NCBI GenBank assembly: GCA_049177145.1
Contig: CP185406.1
Location: 248,001 to 312,000, forward strand
DNA: 64,000 nucleotides
From: Hennigella sp049177145
GTDB taxonomy: Bacteria > Bacillota_I > Bacilli_A > Mycoplasmatales > Mycoplasmoidaceae
Direction: 5' to 3'
Positions within the stretch are counted from its first letter, which is position 1; every line of letters begins with the position of its first letter. This document shows, piece after piece, positions 41,890 to 52,084 of the stretch. Both the position numbers and the translations under genes were made by a program. The notes under the pieces were generated by a model, which ran no database searches, was not told the DNA's origin, and worked only from the letters and a program-made list of their open reading frames with translations.

Positions 41890-42750
41890 TTAGTGTTTTG
41901 CTGCTCCAGCAACAATTTCATTAATTTCTTGGGTGATTGCTTCTTGTCTAGCTTGGTTGTATTGAATCTTTAGATTATCAATCAGTTCGGTGGCATTTTT
42001 TGTTGCCCCTTCCATTGCAAACCTTCTACTTGTAGATTCACATAGGGTTGATTCAATCAATGATCCATAAACCAAGTTTGAAACATATACAGGTAAGATT
42101 GCTCTAATGATATCTTTTGCGTTTGGTTCAAAGATTGTTCATTCACTAACCTTGTTTTCTTTGGTTACACCAAATAGTTCTGGTCAGATAGGTAGAATGT
42201 TTCAAACTTTTGGCACATTGCTTACAGATGATTTGAATTCTGTGTAAACAACTTTAATGTTTTTGTACTTGCCTTCAGCATATGCTGCTAAGATTTCATA
42301 ACTTAGTGGTAACAATGTGTAATAGTTGTTTGCATCAAGGTCTCATCTCATTGTTCTAACAATTTGATCACCTAGATGGTGCATTTTCAAATAACTTACA
42401 CCTTTTTGTCCAAAGACAAGAATTTTATCTTGTGGTCTTAACATAGTCATTAGGAATTTACATATGTTGTTATTAAATGGACCACACAATCCTAAGTCAG
42501 ATGTACATAAAATGTACAAATCTTGGTCTTGGACTTTTTTAGTTGTTAATCTCAAAAAGTCCAAGTTAGGTTCACGAAGAATTAAAGTCTTAAAGACTCG
42601 ATAATATTCACGGCAAAAAACACTTACCGCTTCAAAACTCTTTAATTGAGACTTGATCTTGGTAGTGGCAACCAATTTCATCGCATTTGTGATTTTCTTG
42701 GTTGCTTCAATAGATTTAATACGTTTTTTAATTAAATCCAATGATTGCAT
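41890..42750 (-). CDS. atpG: ATP synthase gamma subunit
   Basis: 286 residues; central rotor shaft. N-terminal IKKRIKSIEATKKITNAMKLVATTKI and the C-terminal helix (SRRFAMEGATKNATELIDNL, YNQARQEAITQEINEIV) are the conserved coiled-coil parts. Mid-region YILCTSDLGLCGPFNNNI matches the family SDRGLCGGFN motif. Starts one base after the atpA stop codon. Confidence 0.96.
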
Positions 42751-42751
42751 A

Positions 42752-44308
42752 TTATTTCTTTAATTCCTTAATATCTCCATATTTTTCAGCTTTGTAATCT
42801 GGAATAGCTGAAATATATTCAAGCATAAAGTCCTTAAACTCTCTGTTGAATTTTTCAATCAACTTATCATCAAACTTTCCAGCATTAGATAATTCAGTTA
42901 ATAATTTTGAATCATTGAAATGATTAATTAAGTCTTTTTTAAAGACTGTAATCTTTTCTAATGGGATTCATTTGATATAGTGGTATTTAATTGCAAAAAG
43001 CAAGACAGCTTCTTGTAATTGTGAATATGGTGAGTTTTCTGGTTGTTTAATCATTTCCATAATTCTCTTACCATGTTCAATGATATCTTTTGTTTCTTTA
43101 TCTAGATCTGAACCAAATTGGCTAAAGGCAGATAATTCTGCAAATTGAGCAAGCTCAAGTTTTAAACTACTTGCTGTTTGTTTTACATAACCTCTTTGCG
43201 CAGCAGATCCAACTCTAGATACTGATAGACCTGGGTCAATGGCAGGACGCTGTCCAGCATTGAACATACTAGTCATCATAAATAATTGACCATCTGTAAT
43301 TGAAATTACATTTGTTGGAATATAAGCAGAGATATCACCTGCTTGTGTTTCAATAATTGGTAAGGCTGTAATTGAACCATTACCATGGTCTTTATTTAAT
43401 CTACCAGCTCTTTCAAGTAATCTTGAGTGTAGATAGAAGACGTCACCTGGATAAGCTTCACGACCCGGTGGTCTTCTAAGTAACAATGAAATTGTTCTAT
43501 AACTTACTGCGTGTTTAGATAAGTCATCATAAACAATTAATACATCTTGTCCTTTAGATAATCAATATTCAGCAATTGTAATACCTGTATAAGGTGCAAG
43601 ATAAATTAAAGCAGGAAGTTCTCCAGCAGTAGAAGATACAATAGTTGTATATTCCATTGCTCCTGCTTTTTCTAATACGTCATGAATGTGAACAACAGTT
43701 GAACGTTTTTGTCCAATAGCAACATAAACACATTTAACATTCTTACCTTTTTGGTTAAGAATTGTATCTACAGCAATTGTTGTCTTTCCTGTTTGTCTAT
43801 CTCCAATAATCAATTCTCTTTGACCTTTTCCAATAGGAAACATTGAGTCAATTGATAAGATTCCTGTTTCAAGTGGAGCATCAACTGATTGTCTAGTAAT
43901 AACACCTGGTGCAATCTTTTCAATTGGCATCATAGTTTTTGTAGCAATAGCTTTCTTTCCATCTATTGGTTGACCAATAGCATCAACAACACGTCCTAAC
44001 ATTTCATCACCAACCGGAACAGAAACTACTTGGCCTGTTCTATTAACTTGTGAGTTTTCGGCAATATTATCATATTTGCCTAATAGAACAATACCAAGAG
44101 TTTCTGCCTCTAGGTTTAGAATCATACCTTTAGTTCCGTTTTCAAATACAACTAACTCATTAAGCATTGCTTGTTCAAGACCAGAAACTAGAGCAATGCC
44201 ATCTCCGATGGAAATTACTCTACCTACTTCGTCTTTCTTAATTTTGTTAGCGTATTTATCAATCTTAGCCTTTATAAGGGCAGCAAATGAATCTGTTTTA
44301 GTTGCCAT
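42752..44308 (-). CDS. atpA: ATP synthase alpha subunit
   Basis: 518 residues; non-catalytic nucleotide-binding F1 subunit. DEVGRVISIGDGIALVSGL, Walker A GDRQTGKT, VYVAIGQKRSTV, and the C-terminal DPGLSVSRVGSAAQ are all canonical. Read through four TGA(Trp) codons. Located between atpH and atpG with gaps of 1-2 nt. Confidence 0.98.
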
Positions 44309-44310
44309 AA

Positions 44311-44859
44311 TTATCCTTTCTTAGATAATAGTTCTCTCTTAAGAACTTTTAGTTTTGATCAATAAGTGTTAGTGTATATTTTGTTGTTGACTTGAATTCT
44401 TAAACCACCAATTAGATATGGTTTGATATATCATTCGACATCAATTTTTTTATTGAGTTTCTTTTCAAAGAAATTTTTGATTTTATCTATTTGAGCTTCA
44501 CTCAACTCACTAGAAGAAGTAATTTTAACTCTAGTGATATCAAACAATTCATGATATATTTCACGACACATTGCAGCAATATAGTGAAAGTTGTAATATT
44601 GATTGTTATCAATAATTGTTCAAACTCAATAGATAACTATTGGGTCAAAGCCATATCCTGTTAACACAGTCATGGCAAAATCTTTACGTTCACCTTTATC
44701 AATTGCTCTAGCAGCAAGAATGTTATAAAAATCAACATTAGTTGAGTTCATTGCATCTAATGCAGCGATTTGTTGATAATATTTTTCTTGTGTTTCTTTA
44801 TCCTTTGCAATTCCAAAGATTGCATTGGCATAAGATAACAATTGATTTGCTAATTGCAT
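44311..44859 (-). CDS. atpH: ATP synthase delta subunit
   Basis: 182 residues, usual size. Stator subunit joining F1 to the b subunits. Weakly conserved as a family; NQLLSYANAIFGIAKDKE at the start and the C-terminal ITSSSELSEAQIDKIKNFFEKK, PYLIGGLRIQVNNK match the delta pattern. Position between atpF and atpA is decisive. TAATG overlap with atpF. Confidence 0.93.
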
Positions 44860-45485
44860 TATTTTGTCTTCTTAATATCTTGTTCGATTGATTCTAGTAA
44901 ATCATCAATATATTTGTCTTTATCTTGCTTATCAACTTCTTTGCTAAGAACTGATTCAGCAACATTGAAGGCAATATTGATAATATTGTCTTGTTCGTTT
45001 TCACGAGCTAAACGCTTTTCTTTCTCTACATCATCTTTTGCATCATTCACAATCTTGTTAGCTGTTTGTTTAGCTTCGATCTTAGCTTTTTCAATAATAC
45101 CAAAAGCTTCAGCTTTAGCTTGTGTTGTAATTGCCATTGCTTGACTTAATGCAGTAACTTTTAATTGGTTAGCTTCATTAAGTTCCATAGTTGCTGTTTC
45201 TTTTGCTTTTTGAGCATCAGCAATTTCCTTAGCAATGTAATCATGTCTTTTCTTAATTGAGTTCTTTGTTGGTTTTCAAACCAATCATGTCATTAACACA
45301 ACTAAGATAACAGCAGCAATGATATGAGTTAAGAAAACTCATAGATTTGGAAATAAATTATTAACCACTCAACTTGCTTCAAGTGGTTTACAAGAACTCA
45401 AAGTTAGTGTTAATGGCAAAATACTTATCATTAAGATAAGTCCTACTAATAACGCTCTTTTTGTTTTTGTATATTTCATTTCCAT
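44859..45485 (-). CDS. atpF: ATP synthase b subunit with lipoprotein-like N-terminus
   Basis: 208 residues. The N-terminus looks like a lipoprotein signal (LPLTLTLSSCKP, Cys at about residue 32), followed by the true membrane helix VFLTHIIAAVILVVLMTWLVW and a long charged coiled coil (about residues 75-200) that forms the stator stalk. A lipobox before the b-subunit helix is a known feature of mollicute AtpF. ATG at 45485 chosen for its GGAG site; Met3 is possible. Confidence 0.93.
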
Positions 45486-45494
45486 TGTTTACTC

Positions 45495-45725
45495 CTATGC
45501 TTGTCCTGGAGCAACGAAAATTAATAGAATAGCAATAATCAATGAGTAAATTGCTGATGTTTCAGCAATCGCGTCACCTACGATTAATGTTGTTCTAATT
45601 TTGCTTTCAGCTTCAGGGTTACGAGCTACGGCTTCAACAGCCTTACCACAAGCGTAACCTTGTCCGATAGCAGTACCTAATGTACCAAGGGCAGCAATAC
45701 CTGCACCTAAAAATGCACTATCCAT
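45495..45725 (-). CDS. atpE: ATP synthase c subunit
   Basis: 76 residues, two membrane helices. GAGIAALGTLGTAIGQGYA, the loop AVARNPEAESKIRT (RNPE is the polar loop), and the second helix with the proton-carrying acid in VGDAIAETSAIYSLII. Forms the rotor ring. AAAAGGAG ribosome site, strong, as expected for the most abundant subunit. Confidence 0.97.
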   Translation of the reverse strand: MDSAFLGAGIAALGTLGTAIGQGYACGKAVEAVARNPEAESKIRTTLIVGDAIAETSAIYSLIIAILLIFVAPGQA

Positions 45726-45796
45726 ACTTTTTCTCCTTTTTTAAAAAAATATATACATCTTAAGTATATATTTTTTTAGTGTTTTTATATATATTA

Positions 45797-46567
45797 TTAT
45801 TTAAGTAATGGATTAGATCTAGGAACTACATGAACTTGTGGTAATGGTGCATCATCACCTTTGGCCATAGTTCAATAAACCATTGTTAACATTGTAAATA
45901 CCAGCGCTTGGATTAGACCTGAAAGCAGGTCGAAGTATGCTCGAATCGGTGCTCCAGTTAATCCTCCAAGAATGTTAATTACACCAATAACCGGAACGTT
46001 TTGTCAGATTCAATTTGTAAAGAAGAATCACAAAGTGATAATGATTGATCCAGCAGTGATATTACCTCACAAACGGAAAGACATTGAAATCAATGGGGCA
46101 ATGTTACTCATTACTTCTAGAGGGTTAATGAAGACAGGAATTTGTTTTCCCTTCTTTGTTTTAATCTTCAAACAGAAGTTTTTCAAGTAAGAAAGCTTTT
46201 GGAATTTGAAACCCACAACCCAAACACCAATGTACATAATTAATGCCATTGACAAAGTCACTGTATATGATCCTGTTGGGTTTTCTAAACCAAAGACACC
46301 AATGACGTTAGAAACCAAAACATAAGTGAAGATAAAAACAAACAATGGTGTCATTTTATCAAACTTAGGTCCTAGAATTTCATGAACCATATTTCTAAAA
46401 TATGAAACATAAATTTCTACAGCTAAAACATATCCTGTAGGAGCTTCGTTTGCTTTAAGTGATTTAGATTTTTTGTAGTAGATAATACAACAAATAGCAA
46501 CGATTACTGCAACAACAATAATCGAAAATATTTGTGGTCTTATGCTAAGAGGTTGTCATTCACTCAT
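45797..46567 (-). CDS. atpB: ATP synthase a subunit
   Basis: 256 residues with about five or six membrane helices; forms the proton half-channels against the c-ring. FVFIFTYVLVSNVIGVFGLENPTGSYTVTLSMALIMYI and the conserved arginine in MSFRLWGNITAGSIII (RLxGN) are decisive. N-terminal part reads MSEWQPLSIRPQIF. Spaced 71 nt from atpE, the largest gap in the operon. Confidence 0.96.
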
Positions 46568-46581
46568 ATAAAAATTTTACC

Positions 46582-47013
46582 CTATTTTGTGGTGTTTTTC
46601 TCATTTTTGCTAACATAGTTAGCAAAAATTAATTTAGTAATAATAACTTGTATAGGGGCCACCAAAGTTATTGCCAACATAACTCACTTGTTAAAATGGG
46701 CTGGAAATGCTAATCCAATGAATGGAATTCCAATAATTGCAGCGTATTTCAAAACATATGTAATAACATATCAAGCAATGCCGCCTTTGCCCATTTTAGC
46801 AGTAACAATTGATGGAGAAGGAAGCAATAAACTTACAAAAATGAAAATCATTCCTGGTGCAAGGCAAAGCAAGAAAGCATATAGATAACTTCAATTGTGT
46901 TGAAGTGATGACACAGTCATAAACACAATAAAACATGCAAGCATTATTAAACAATAAATAACCAAAGAAACTTTGGTTATTAATTTTGAACTTTTAATGT
47001 TTTTTTGTTCCAT
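46582..47013 (-). CDS. AtpI-like small membrane protein
   Basis: 143 residues, four hydrophobic segments (about residues 11-33, 42-60, 80-99 and 108-128). Sequence is not strongly conserved, but location directly before atpB and topology match AtpI, which helps assemble the c-ring. The coding start contains an 11+3+11 bp inverted repeat (46957-46981). No clear Shine-Dalgarno; a 16-bp palindrome (47016-47031) lies just ahead. Confidence 0.7.
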
Positions 47014-47015
47014 TT

Positions 47016-47031
47016 AGAAGATTAATCTTCT
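47016..47031. repeat. 16-bp perfect palindrome at operon junction
   Basis: AGAAGATTAATCTTCT spans the stop codon of the lipoprotein gene, 3 nt before the AtpI-like start. Confidence 0.7.
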
Positions 47032-47927
47032 TTCTCTTCGTCTGTGAAATATTTATTAATTGTTCCGTATAAAGTTGTTGTGTCTTTATCTTTTTCTGGA
47101 TCTGGATTTTTAATTTCTTGAGTTGGCATATCCACTATATCAACTAGTTTTCCATCTTTGTAAATAGCTAGTAATGATGCTTTGTTGCCGGGACTTGTGT
47201 CAAAAGGTTTGGTTCTCTTATCAGTTGTAGGGAACATTGATGCACCCCTATTCATAAAAGCTCTAAAAGCTTTAGCTGATTTGTCCTGTCTGATGTAATC
47301 AGATTCAGTTACTTTTTCGTCTTTATCCCATTGATAAGTTTCAGTGTGATTTAATTCTCTTGTTTGAGATATTCAATCTTTGTTTCATTTATCAAATGGT
47401 CCAATGTTTTTCTTGGCATAACCATATCCTAATTTCGCATTGTCTGTTACATAATATTCATGGTTGTTTCCATCGAAGAAACGGAAGTTAAAGCTATCAA
47501 TGTATGTAACAAATCCAAAATCGCGGTTTAATTTTAACGTACCGGCTTCTTGAACATCTCTATATCATACAGAGTTGTGTATGTTAGCAAATCATTCATC
47601 TACTATTCTACTTTCAGTACTTCCAAAGAATTTTTGAGTTGCACTTACTTCACCTTTTTCATCTGTTGGGTAAGCATTACTACCGATCAATAAAATGTAA
47701 TTACCTTTGAAGAATTTTTTTGATCCTAAAAGTAAGTCATCATTATCAAAATGACCATTATTCATGTGCTCTAATGATTCATCATTAAGGAATGCATCAT
47801 ATGAGATGTAATTAGCAAGGATTGCATTATCTGAACTACAGCTAGTTGCAGAAAAAACTAATGGGGTTGCAGCAGCAACAGAACCCAATCCCATACTTAT
47901 CTTTTTTAGTAAGGAAAACTTTCTCAT
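47022..47927 (-). CDS. Lipoprotein heading the ATP synthase operon
   Basis: 301 residues; signal peptide with lipobox SATSC (Cys30). The mature protein is hydrophilic with many Asp/Asn/Lys and Trp from TGA, no repeats and no recognised domain; the C-terminus is acidic (TDEEKED). Only 8 nt separate it from the AtpI-like gene with no terminator, so it seems to be the first gene of the atp operon. TATAAT (47951-47946) lies 18 nt upstream of the ATG, divergent from miaB. Function unknown. Confidence 0.82.
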
Positions 47928-47945
47928 AAGTTATCTTGTTTAACA

Positions 47946-47958
47946 ATTATAGTATAAA
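47946..47958. promoter_or_regulatory. Adjacent divergent -10 elements
   Basis: Minus TATAAT (47951-47946) and plus TATAAA (47953-47958) are one base apart; they serve the atp operon lipoprotein and miaB (ATG 11 nt after its -10). Confidence 0.5.
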
Positions 47959-47969
47959 ATAGTAATAAT

Positions 47970-49412
47970 ATGAAAGAAATAGTTCAATTAGCAAATCTAT
48001 ACCCAAGCTTAGCCAAAGCTAAGCTTAGATCTTCTAATGAAATTAAGTATTTTGATAATCTTTTTAAACTTACAAATTCTCAGAAAAAATTAGGTAAAAA
48101 GAAGACATTTTTTGTAAGAACTTATGGTTGCCAAGCAAATGAAAGAGATAGCGAAATAATTAAAGGAATTTTGATTGCTATGGGTTTTGTTCAATCTAAA
48201 GATTGAAAAAATGCTAATTTAGTAATCTTAAATTCATGTGCGATAAGGCAAAATGCAGAAGATAAGGTGTTTGGAATGTTGGGGGCATTAAAAGCTCTAA
48301 AAAAGAAGAGAAAAGATCTTGTTTTTGGCTTATGTGGATGTATGCCACAACAAGAAAAAACCATTCCTGAAATTAAGCATTTTTTCAAAGAAATTAACTT
48401 TATTTTCGGTACTCATAACATTTATGAATTACCAGCGATTTTAGAGAATATTTATGTATATAAAAGACCATTAGTTCGTGTTCATAGTCATGAAGGAAAT
48501 ATCATTGAAAATCTACCAGATTATCATGAACATAAACATAAAGCTTTAGTTAACATAATGTATGGTTGTGATCATTTTTGTAGTTATTGTATCGTTCCAT
48601 ACACTAGAGGAAAGATAAGATCAAGAGACAAAAATGATATTCTAAACGAAGTTTTATTACTTAAAAAACAAGGTTACAAAGATATTACATTGTTAGGTCA
48701 AAATGTTAATTCCTATGGAATAGACTTGAAGTCTAATTATCGTTTTGTTAATTTATTAGAAGATGTTGCTAACACAGGTATTAAAAGAATAAGGTTTGCT
48801 ACAAGCAATCCTTGGAACTTTGATAAAAAGATAATTGATGTGATTGCAAAGCATCCAAATTTAATGGCTTACATTCATTTGCCTATCCAATCTGGTTCTG
48901 AAAAAATCTTAAAAGAAATGAAAAGAGGAATGAAGATTTCTAAATATTTAGAAATCATTAAAACAATTAGAAAGAAAATTCCTAACTGTACTATCTCTAC
49001 TGACATTATTGTTGGTTTCCCTAATGAAACAGACAAAGACTTTAAACAAACAATTAAACTTTATAAAAAAGTTAAATTTGATAATGCTTATACATTCATT
49101 TACTCACCTAGAATCGGAACTCCTGCTGCAACTATCAAAGATAAGATTGATATGAAAACTAAACAAAAACGTTTAACGAAGTTAAATGAATTAGTAAGAA
49201 AATATTCAAAATGAAATAACAACCAATATATTGGAAAGACTCTTGAAGTGTTGGTTGACGGTGCAAGTAAAAATGATCAAAACACTTTAACTGGCTATAG
49301 CCACAACTGAAAAGTTGTAAACTTTAAAGGCAAGGCCAAACAAGGAGAATTTGTTAAGGTTAAGATAACAAGTTCAAGTTTGTTTAGTTTGAACGGAGAA
49401 ATGAAAAAATAA
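47970..49412 (+). CDS. miaB: tRNA-2-methylthio-N6-dimethylallyladenosine synthase MiaB
   Basis: 480 residues. Methylthiolates i6A37 made by MiaA. UPF0004 domain with VRTYGCQANERDSEI, NSCAIRQNAEDK and CGCMPQQEK (auxiliary cluster cysteines); radical SAM motif CDHFCSYCIVPYTRG; IHLPIQSGSEKILKEMKRG; STDIIVGFPNET; TRAM domain at the C-terminus. A longer N-terminal extension (about 45 residues) precedes the first domain, as in Bacillus. Monocistronic, followed by a terminator. Confidence 0.96.
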
Positions 49413-49438
49413 AAAGACTGGAAACCCAGTCTTTTTAT
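49411..49438. terminator. Terminator between miaB and membrane protein gene
   Basis: AAAAAGACTGG-AAAC-CCAGTCTTTTT; works for both convergent genes. Confidence 0.88.
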
Positions 49439-49450
49439 TGACTCTGCTTA

Positions 49451-49903
49451 TTAAGCAGTTTTTCGTTGAGCATTTTTAGCACAACTGTGTCCAACTAAAT
49501 ATCCAATAGCTATAACTAGTGGCATGAATAGGCTTATCAATTCTATTGCCTTTTCTTTTCCAGTAATCACTCCATAATACAATAATAATGAAATAATTTC
49601 TGGGGCAAATACTAATACAAATGATATTAGTAAACCGACTCTAATCATAGTTGGTGAAGTTTTATTCTTAACTGTACCGGCAGTAAAGAATAGAATGATA
49701 TTTAAGATGGTCCAAATTACTGATAATACTAATAGAGCTATATACATAATACGAGCTGTTTTATTGTATACATCTACCTCCATCTTATCAAAGTAAGTAA
49801 CGATGGACAAGATAAATAATGTTAATGGTATTAACAAAATGAATAAGCTTGCTCACTTAAGTCACTTCGCCATTTTACTATATGTGCTTGCTGTATTTGA
49901 CAT
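49451..49903 (-). CDS. Four-helix membrane protein, unknown
   Basis: 150 residues. ATG at 49903 has an AAAGGAG site; the frame runs through two early TGA(Trp) codons. Hydrophobic segments at about residues 17-37, 50-71, 85-108 and 120-140, with a basic C-terminus (HSCAKNAQRKTA). No domain recognised. Lies 40 nt downstream of trmB with its own ribosome site, so it may belong to the same transcript. Confidence 0.72.
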
Positions 49904-49943
49904 GTTTTTCTCCTTTACATATATTATATTATTACAAATATGT

Positions 49944-50558
49944 TCAAACTATTTTATTGATGGGCTTCTTTAGAAGCACAAACTTCTTTTCATATTCGGT
50001 TTGAACATTATCAATATTAAATTTATGTTTTAAATTCTTATATAGATTGCATGTGTGGTAAAGAATCTTTACATCTTTTCTAGATTTCATTATATCTAGT
50101 GAATATTTGTATAGATCTTTGTTGTCTGTTTTAAATTCAACTAATGCATTTTTCTTTAACATTACTTTGTAAAGATCTAAAAATGATGGAGAAGTTAACC
50201 TACGTTTTGCATGGCGTTTCTTTGGCCATGGGTCAGAGAAGTTTAAATATAAACCAGATATTTTATTTTTGAATTTTAAATTAGAAGCATCTGCACAAGT
50301 AAAAATTAAATTATTTAATTTAAGATTATTTCTTTCTATTTTCTTAAGTGCTTTTAAAATAACTGTTGAATATTTTTCCACGCCTAAATAAAAATTGTTT
50401 GGATGGTTCAAAGCTTGTTGAATTAAAAAATCTCCTTTACCACTTCCAATTTCTAAATAGACTTGTTCCTTTGGAGGTTTTAATAAAGATAAATCTTTAT
50501 AGTTACTAAAATCCTTAATTAACGCTGGAGCATTAACGTTTGTTCTTAATCTTCCCAT
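49944..50558 (-). CDS. trmB: tRNA (guanine-N7-)-methyltransferase TrmB
   Basis: 204 residues. Forms m7G46 in tRNA. SAM motif LEIGSGKGDFL, NFYLGVEKY, and the family signature LYLNFSDPWPKKRHAKRRL with the catalytic aspartate, then FKTDN. ATG at 50558 (MGRLRTN) is preferred; a TTG four codons upstream is the only longer choice. Overlaps the Nudix gene by 26 nt. Confidence 0.95.
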   Translation of the reverse strand: MGRLRTNVNAPALIKDFSNYKDLSLLKPPKEQVYLEIGSGKGDFLIQQALNHPNNFYLGVEKYSTVILKALKKIERNNLKLNNLIFTCADASNLKFKNKISGLYLNFSDPWPKKRHAKRRLTSPSFLDLYKVMLKKNALVEFKTDNKDLYKYSLDIMKSRKDVKILYHTCNLYKNLKHKFNIDNVQTEYEKKFVLLKKPINKIV

Positions 50559-51102
50559 AGTATGTTTCAAATAAATCTAAACAAGCAACTAATGATGATA
50601 AATAGATTTGTCCTTTGCTATTTAACAGAATCATTTTTACTTGTTTATATGTTAATCACTTATTAAGTGATACATTCTCAAAAAGCGATCCATCACCTTG
50701 TTTTTTCTTTACGACTTTACAATTTGTTACGTCAAACAAAAAGTTAAAAACTGTTTCATTCATTTGAGTTGATGATACACAATAACTGCCAGCAATTAGA
50801 TTTTTTTTGCTAATCTTGATATTGGCTTCTTCATATACTTCATTGATGGCATTTTCAAGTGGTGTTTGATTGTCTTCAATTGACCCAGTAATAGGACATG
50901 CATAAATATCATCTCACTTCAAATGTTTTACAGTGTTAACCACTGGAAGTGGTTGATACCTAATTAAAAACTTATATTCTCCTTTAACTTTTCTAAAACA
51001 AAGGATGGCTGTGGAATTCACACCACGACGTTGTGCATAAACAAACCCTTGCTTTGTCTTAAATAGAGATAAATGTTGATTCTTAAATAGTAGCTTACTC
51101 AT
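50533..51102 (-). CDS. Nudix hydrolase, degenerate box
   Basis: 189 residues. ADP-ribose pyrophosphatase-like layout: an N-terminal beta part with FVYAQRRGVNSTAILCFRK, then a Nudix box reading GSIEDN...NAINEVYEEANI. The metal-binding EExx is kept, but the box arginine is Asn and the final glycine is Asn, so activity may be altered. Nudix enzymes cleave nucleoside diphosphates linked to other groups. Translationally coupled to the Abi-like gene (8-nt overlap) and trmB. Confidence 0.75.
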
Positions 51103-52015
51103 TGTTAGTTCCTGAACCCATTAATAATCTATTAACTAATAATTTTAGTCTAGGACTAAAGTCATACATTTCTACAGTTTGTTTTAAGTCTTCAAACAAT
51201 GTTGGAATACCACTAAAGTACTCTAACAAGATGGCAAAATCATAGAAGTCAAGAAATTGCTTTTTTGCTCTAAAAACATCATTGTAATTGTTAACCATTT
51301 GTTGGTCTTGTAGATCCAACATATTAACAAACATAACATTGTTATGAGTAATCAAATTTCTTAAAGATAAGAAGTTGTTAATCAAATCGTCAAATGTTGA
51401 AACTTTGTTTGGTGATAATCTAAAGAATTTAACGACTTTCTTCTTTAATTGGTCATTTAATGCATAGTAGACTAAAACAGTTGTAGAGAATGTTCAAGTT
51501 AAACACAAAGCGTCCAAAGGACATGTCTTTCATTTTAGATATAAATTATTTCTTGAAACATTCTCATATGTATTAGTATTTGGATTAATATGAGCATACT
51601 TAGTCATCTTATTGACTAATTGTTCAAAACCTATTCCACACAAACTGCTACTAGCATTTGAGAAGATTTGATGTTTTAAAAATTCCTTCTCTTTTGCAAA
51701 CATACAACCATCATATATTCTATATGTGTCTTCAATAATATAAGCTATTTGGGTGTTAAGTCTTTTTTCAATTTCTAGTAAGTGATCTAAGAATAAAATT
51801 GATATTTTGCCATCAAGTTCATAAAGATTTAATAGATCATCTGTAGTAATTTGTAGCTGTGCTACATTGTGGTGTTCCAACAATTTTAAGTATGGTTTCA
51901 TTACTCTATTGTAATTACCATTTACTATTGCTTTTGTTAAGCGTTTAATATCACTAATTATTATCCCTTTTGATTGAATGTGAGATAACAATCTATTAAG
52001 TATAGTGTCATTCAT
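51095..52015 (-). CDS. Abi_2-like (abortive infection-type) protein
   Basis: 306 residues, all-helical in appearance. HIQSKGIIISDIKRL at the start, LLNLYELDGKISILFLDHLLEIEKRLNTQIAY in the middle and SLRNLITHNNVM (RNxxxHN) later fit the Abi_2/AbiD-F family, HEPN-like proteins with an R..xxxH ribonuclease motif. Phage-exclusion or RNase activity is family inference only. ATG at 52015 is chosen because TATAAT lies exactly 6 nt upstream; an in-frame ATG at 52048 would start inside the palindrome. Confidence 0.7.
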
Positions 52016-52021
52016 ACTTTT

Positions 52022-52071
52022 ATTATATATGATTATAAATACATACATTTATGTATGTATTTAGGTATAAT
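52022..52071. promoter_or_regulatory. Abi/pgi divergent promoters with central palindrome
   Basis: TATAAT on minus (52027-52022) and plus (52066-52071). Between them a perfect palindrome, TAAATACATACAT/ATGTATGTATTTA around TT (52036-52063), covers the expected -35 region of both. Confidence 0.6.
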
Positions 52072-52084
52072 AAATAGGATTATT

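Noticed and set aside
40452..41921. Longer atpD start 14 codons upstream
   Set aside because: It lies inside atpG, has no ribosome site, and adds residues not found in beta subunits; ATG 41879 has AAAGGAG.
52016..52048. Earlier start of the Abi-like gene at 52048
   Set aside because: That ATG is inside the palindrome and upstream of the -10 box, so it would not be in the mRNA.
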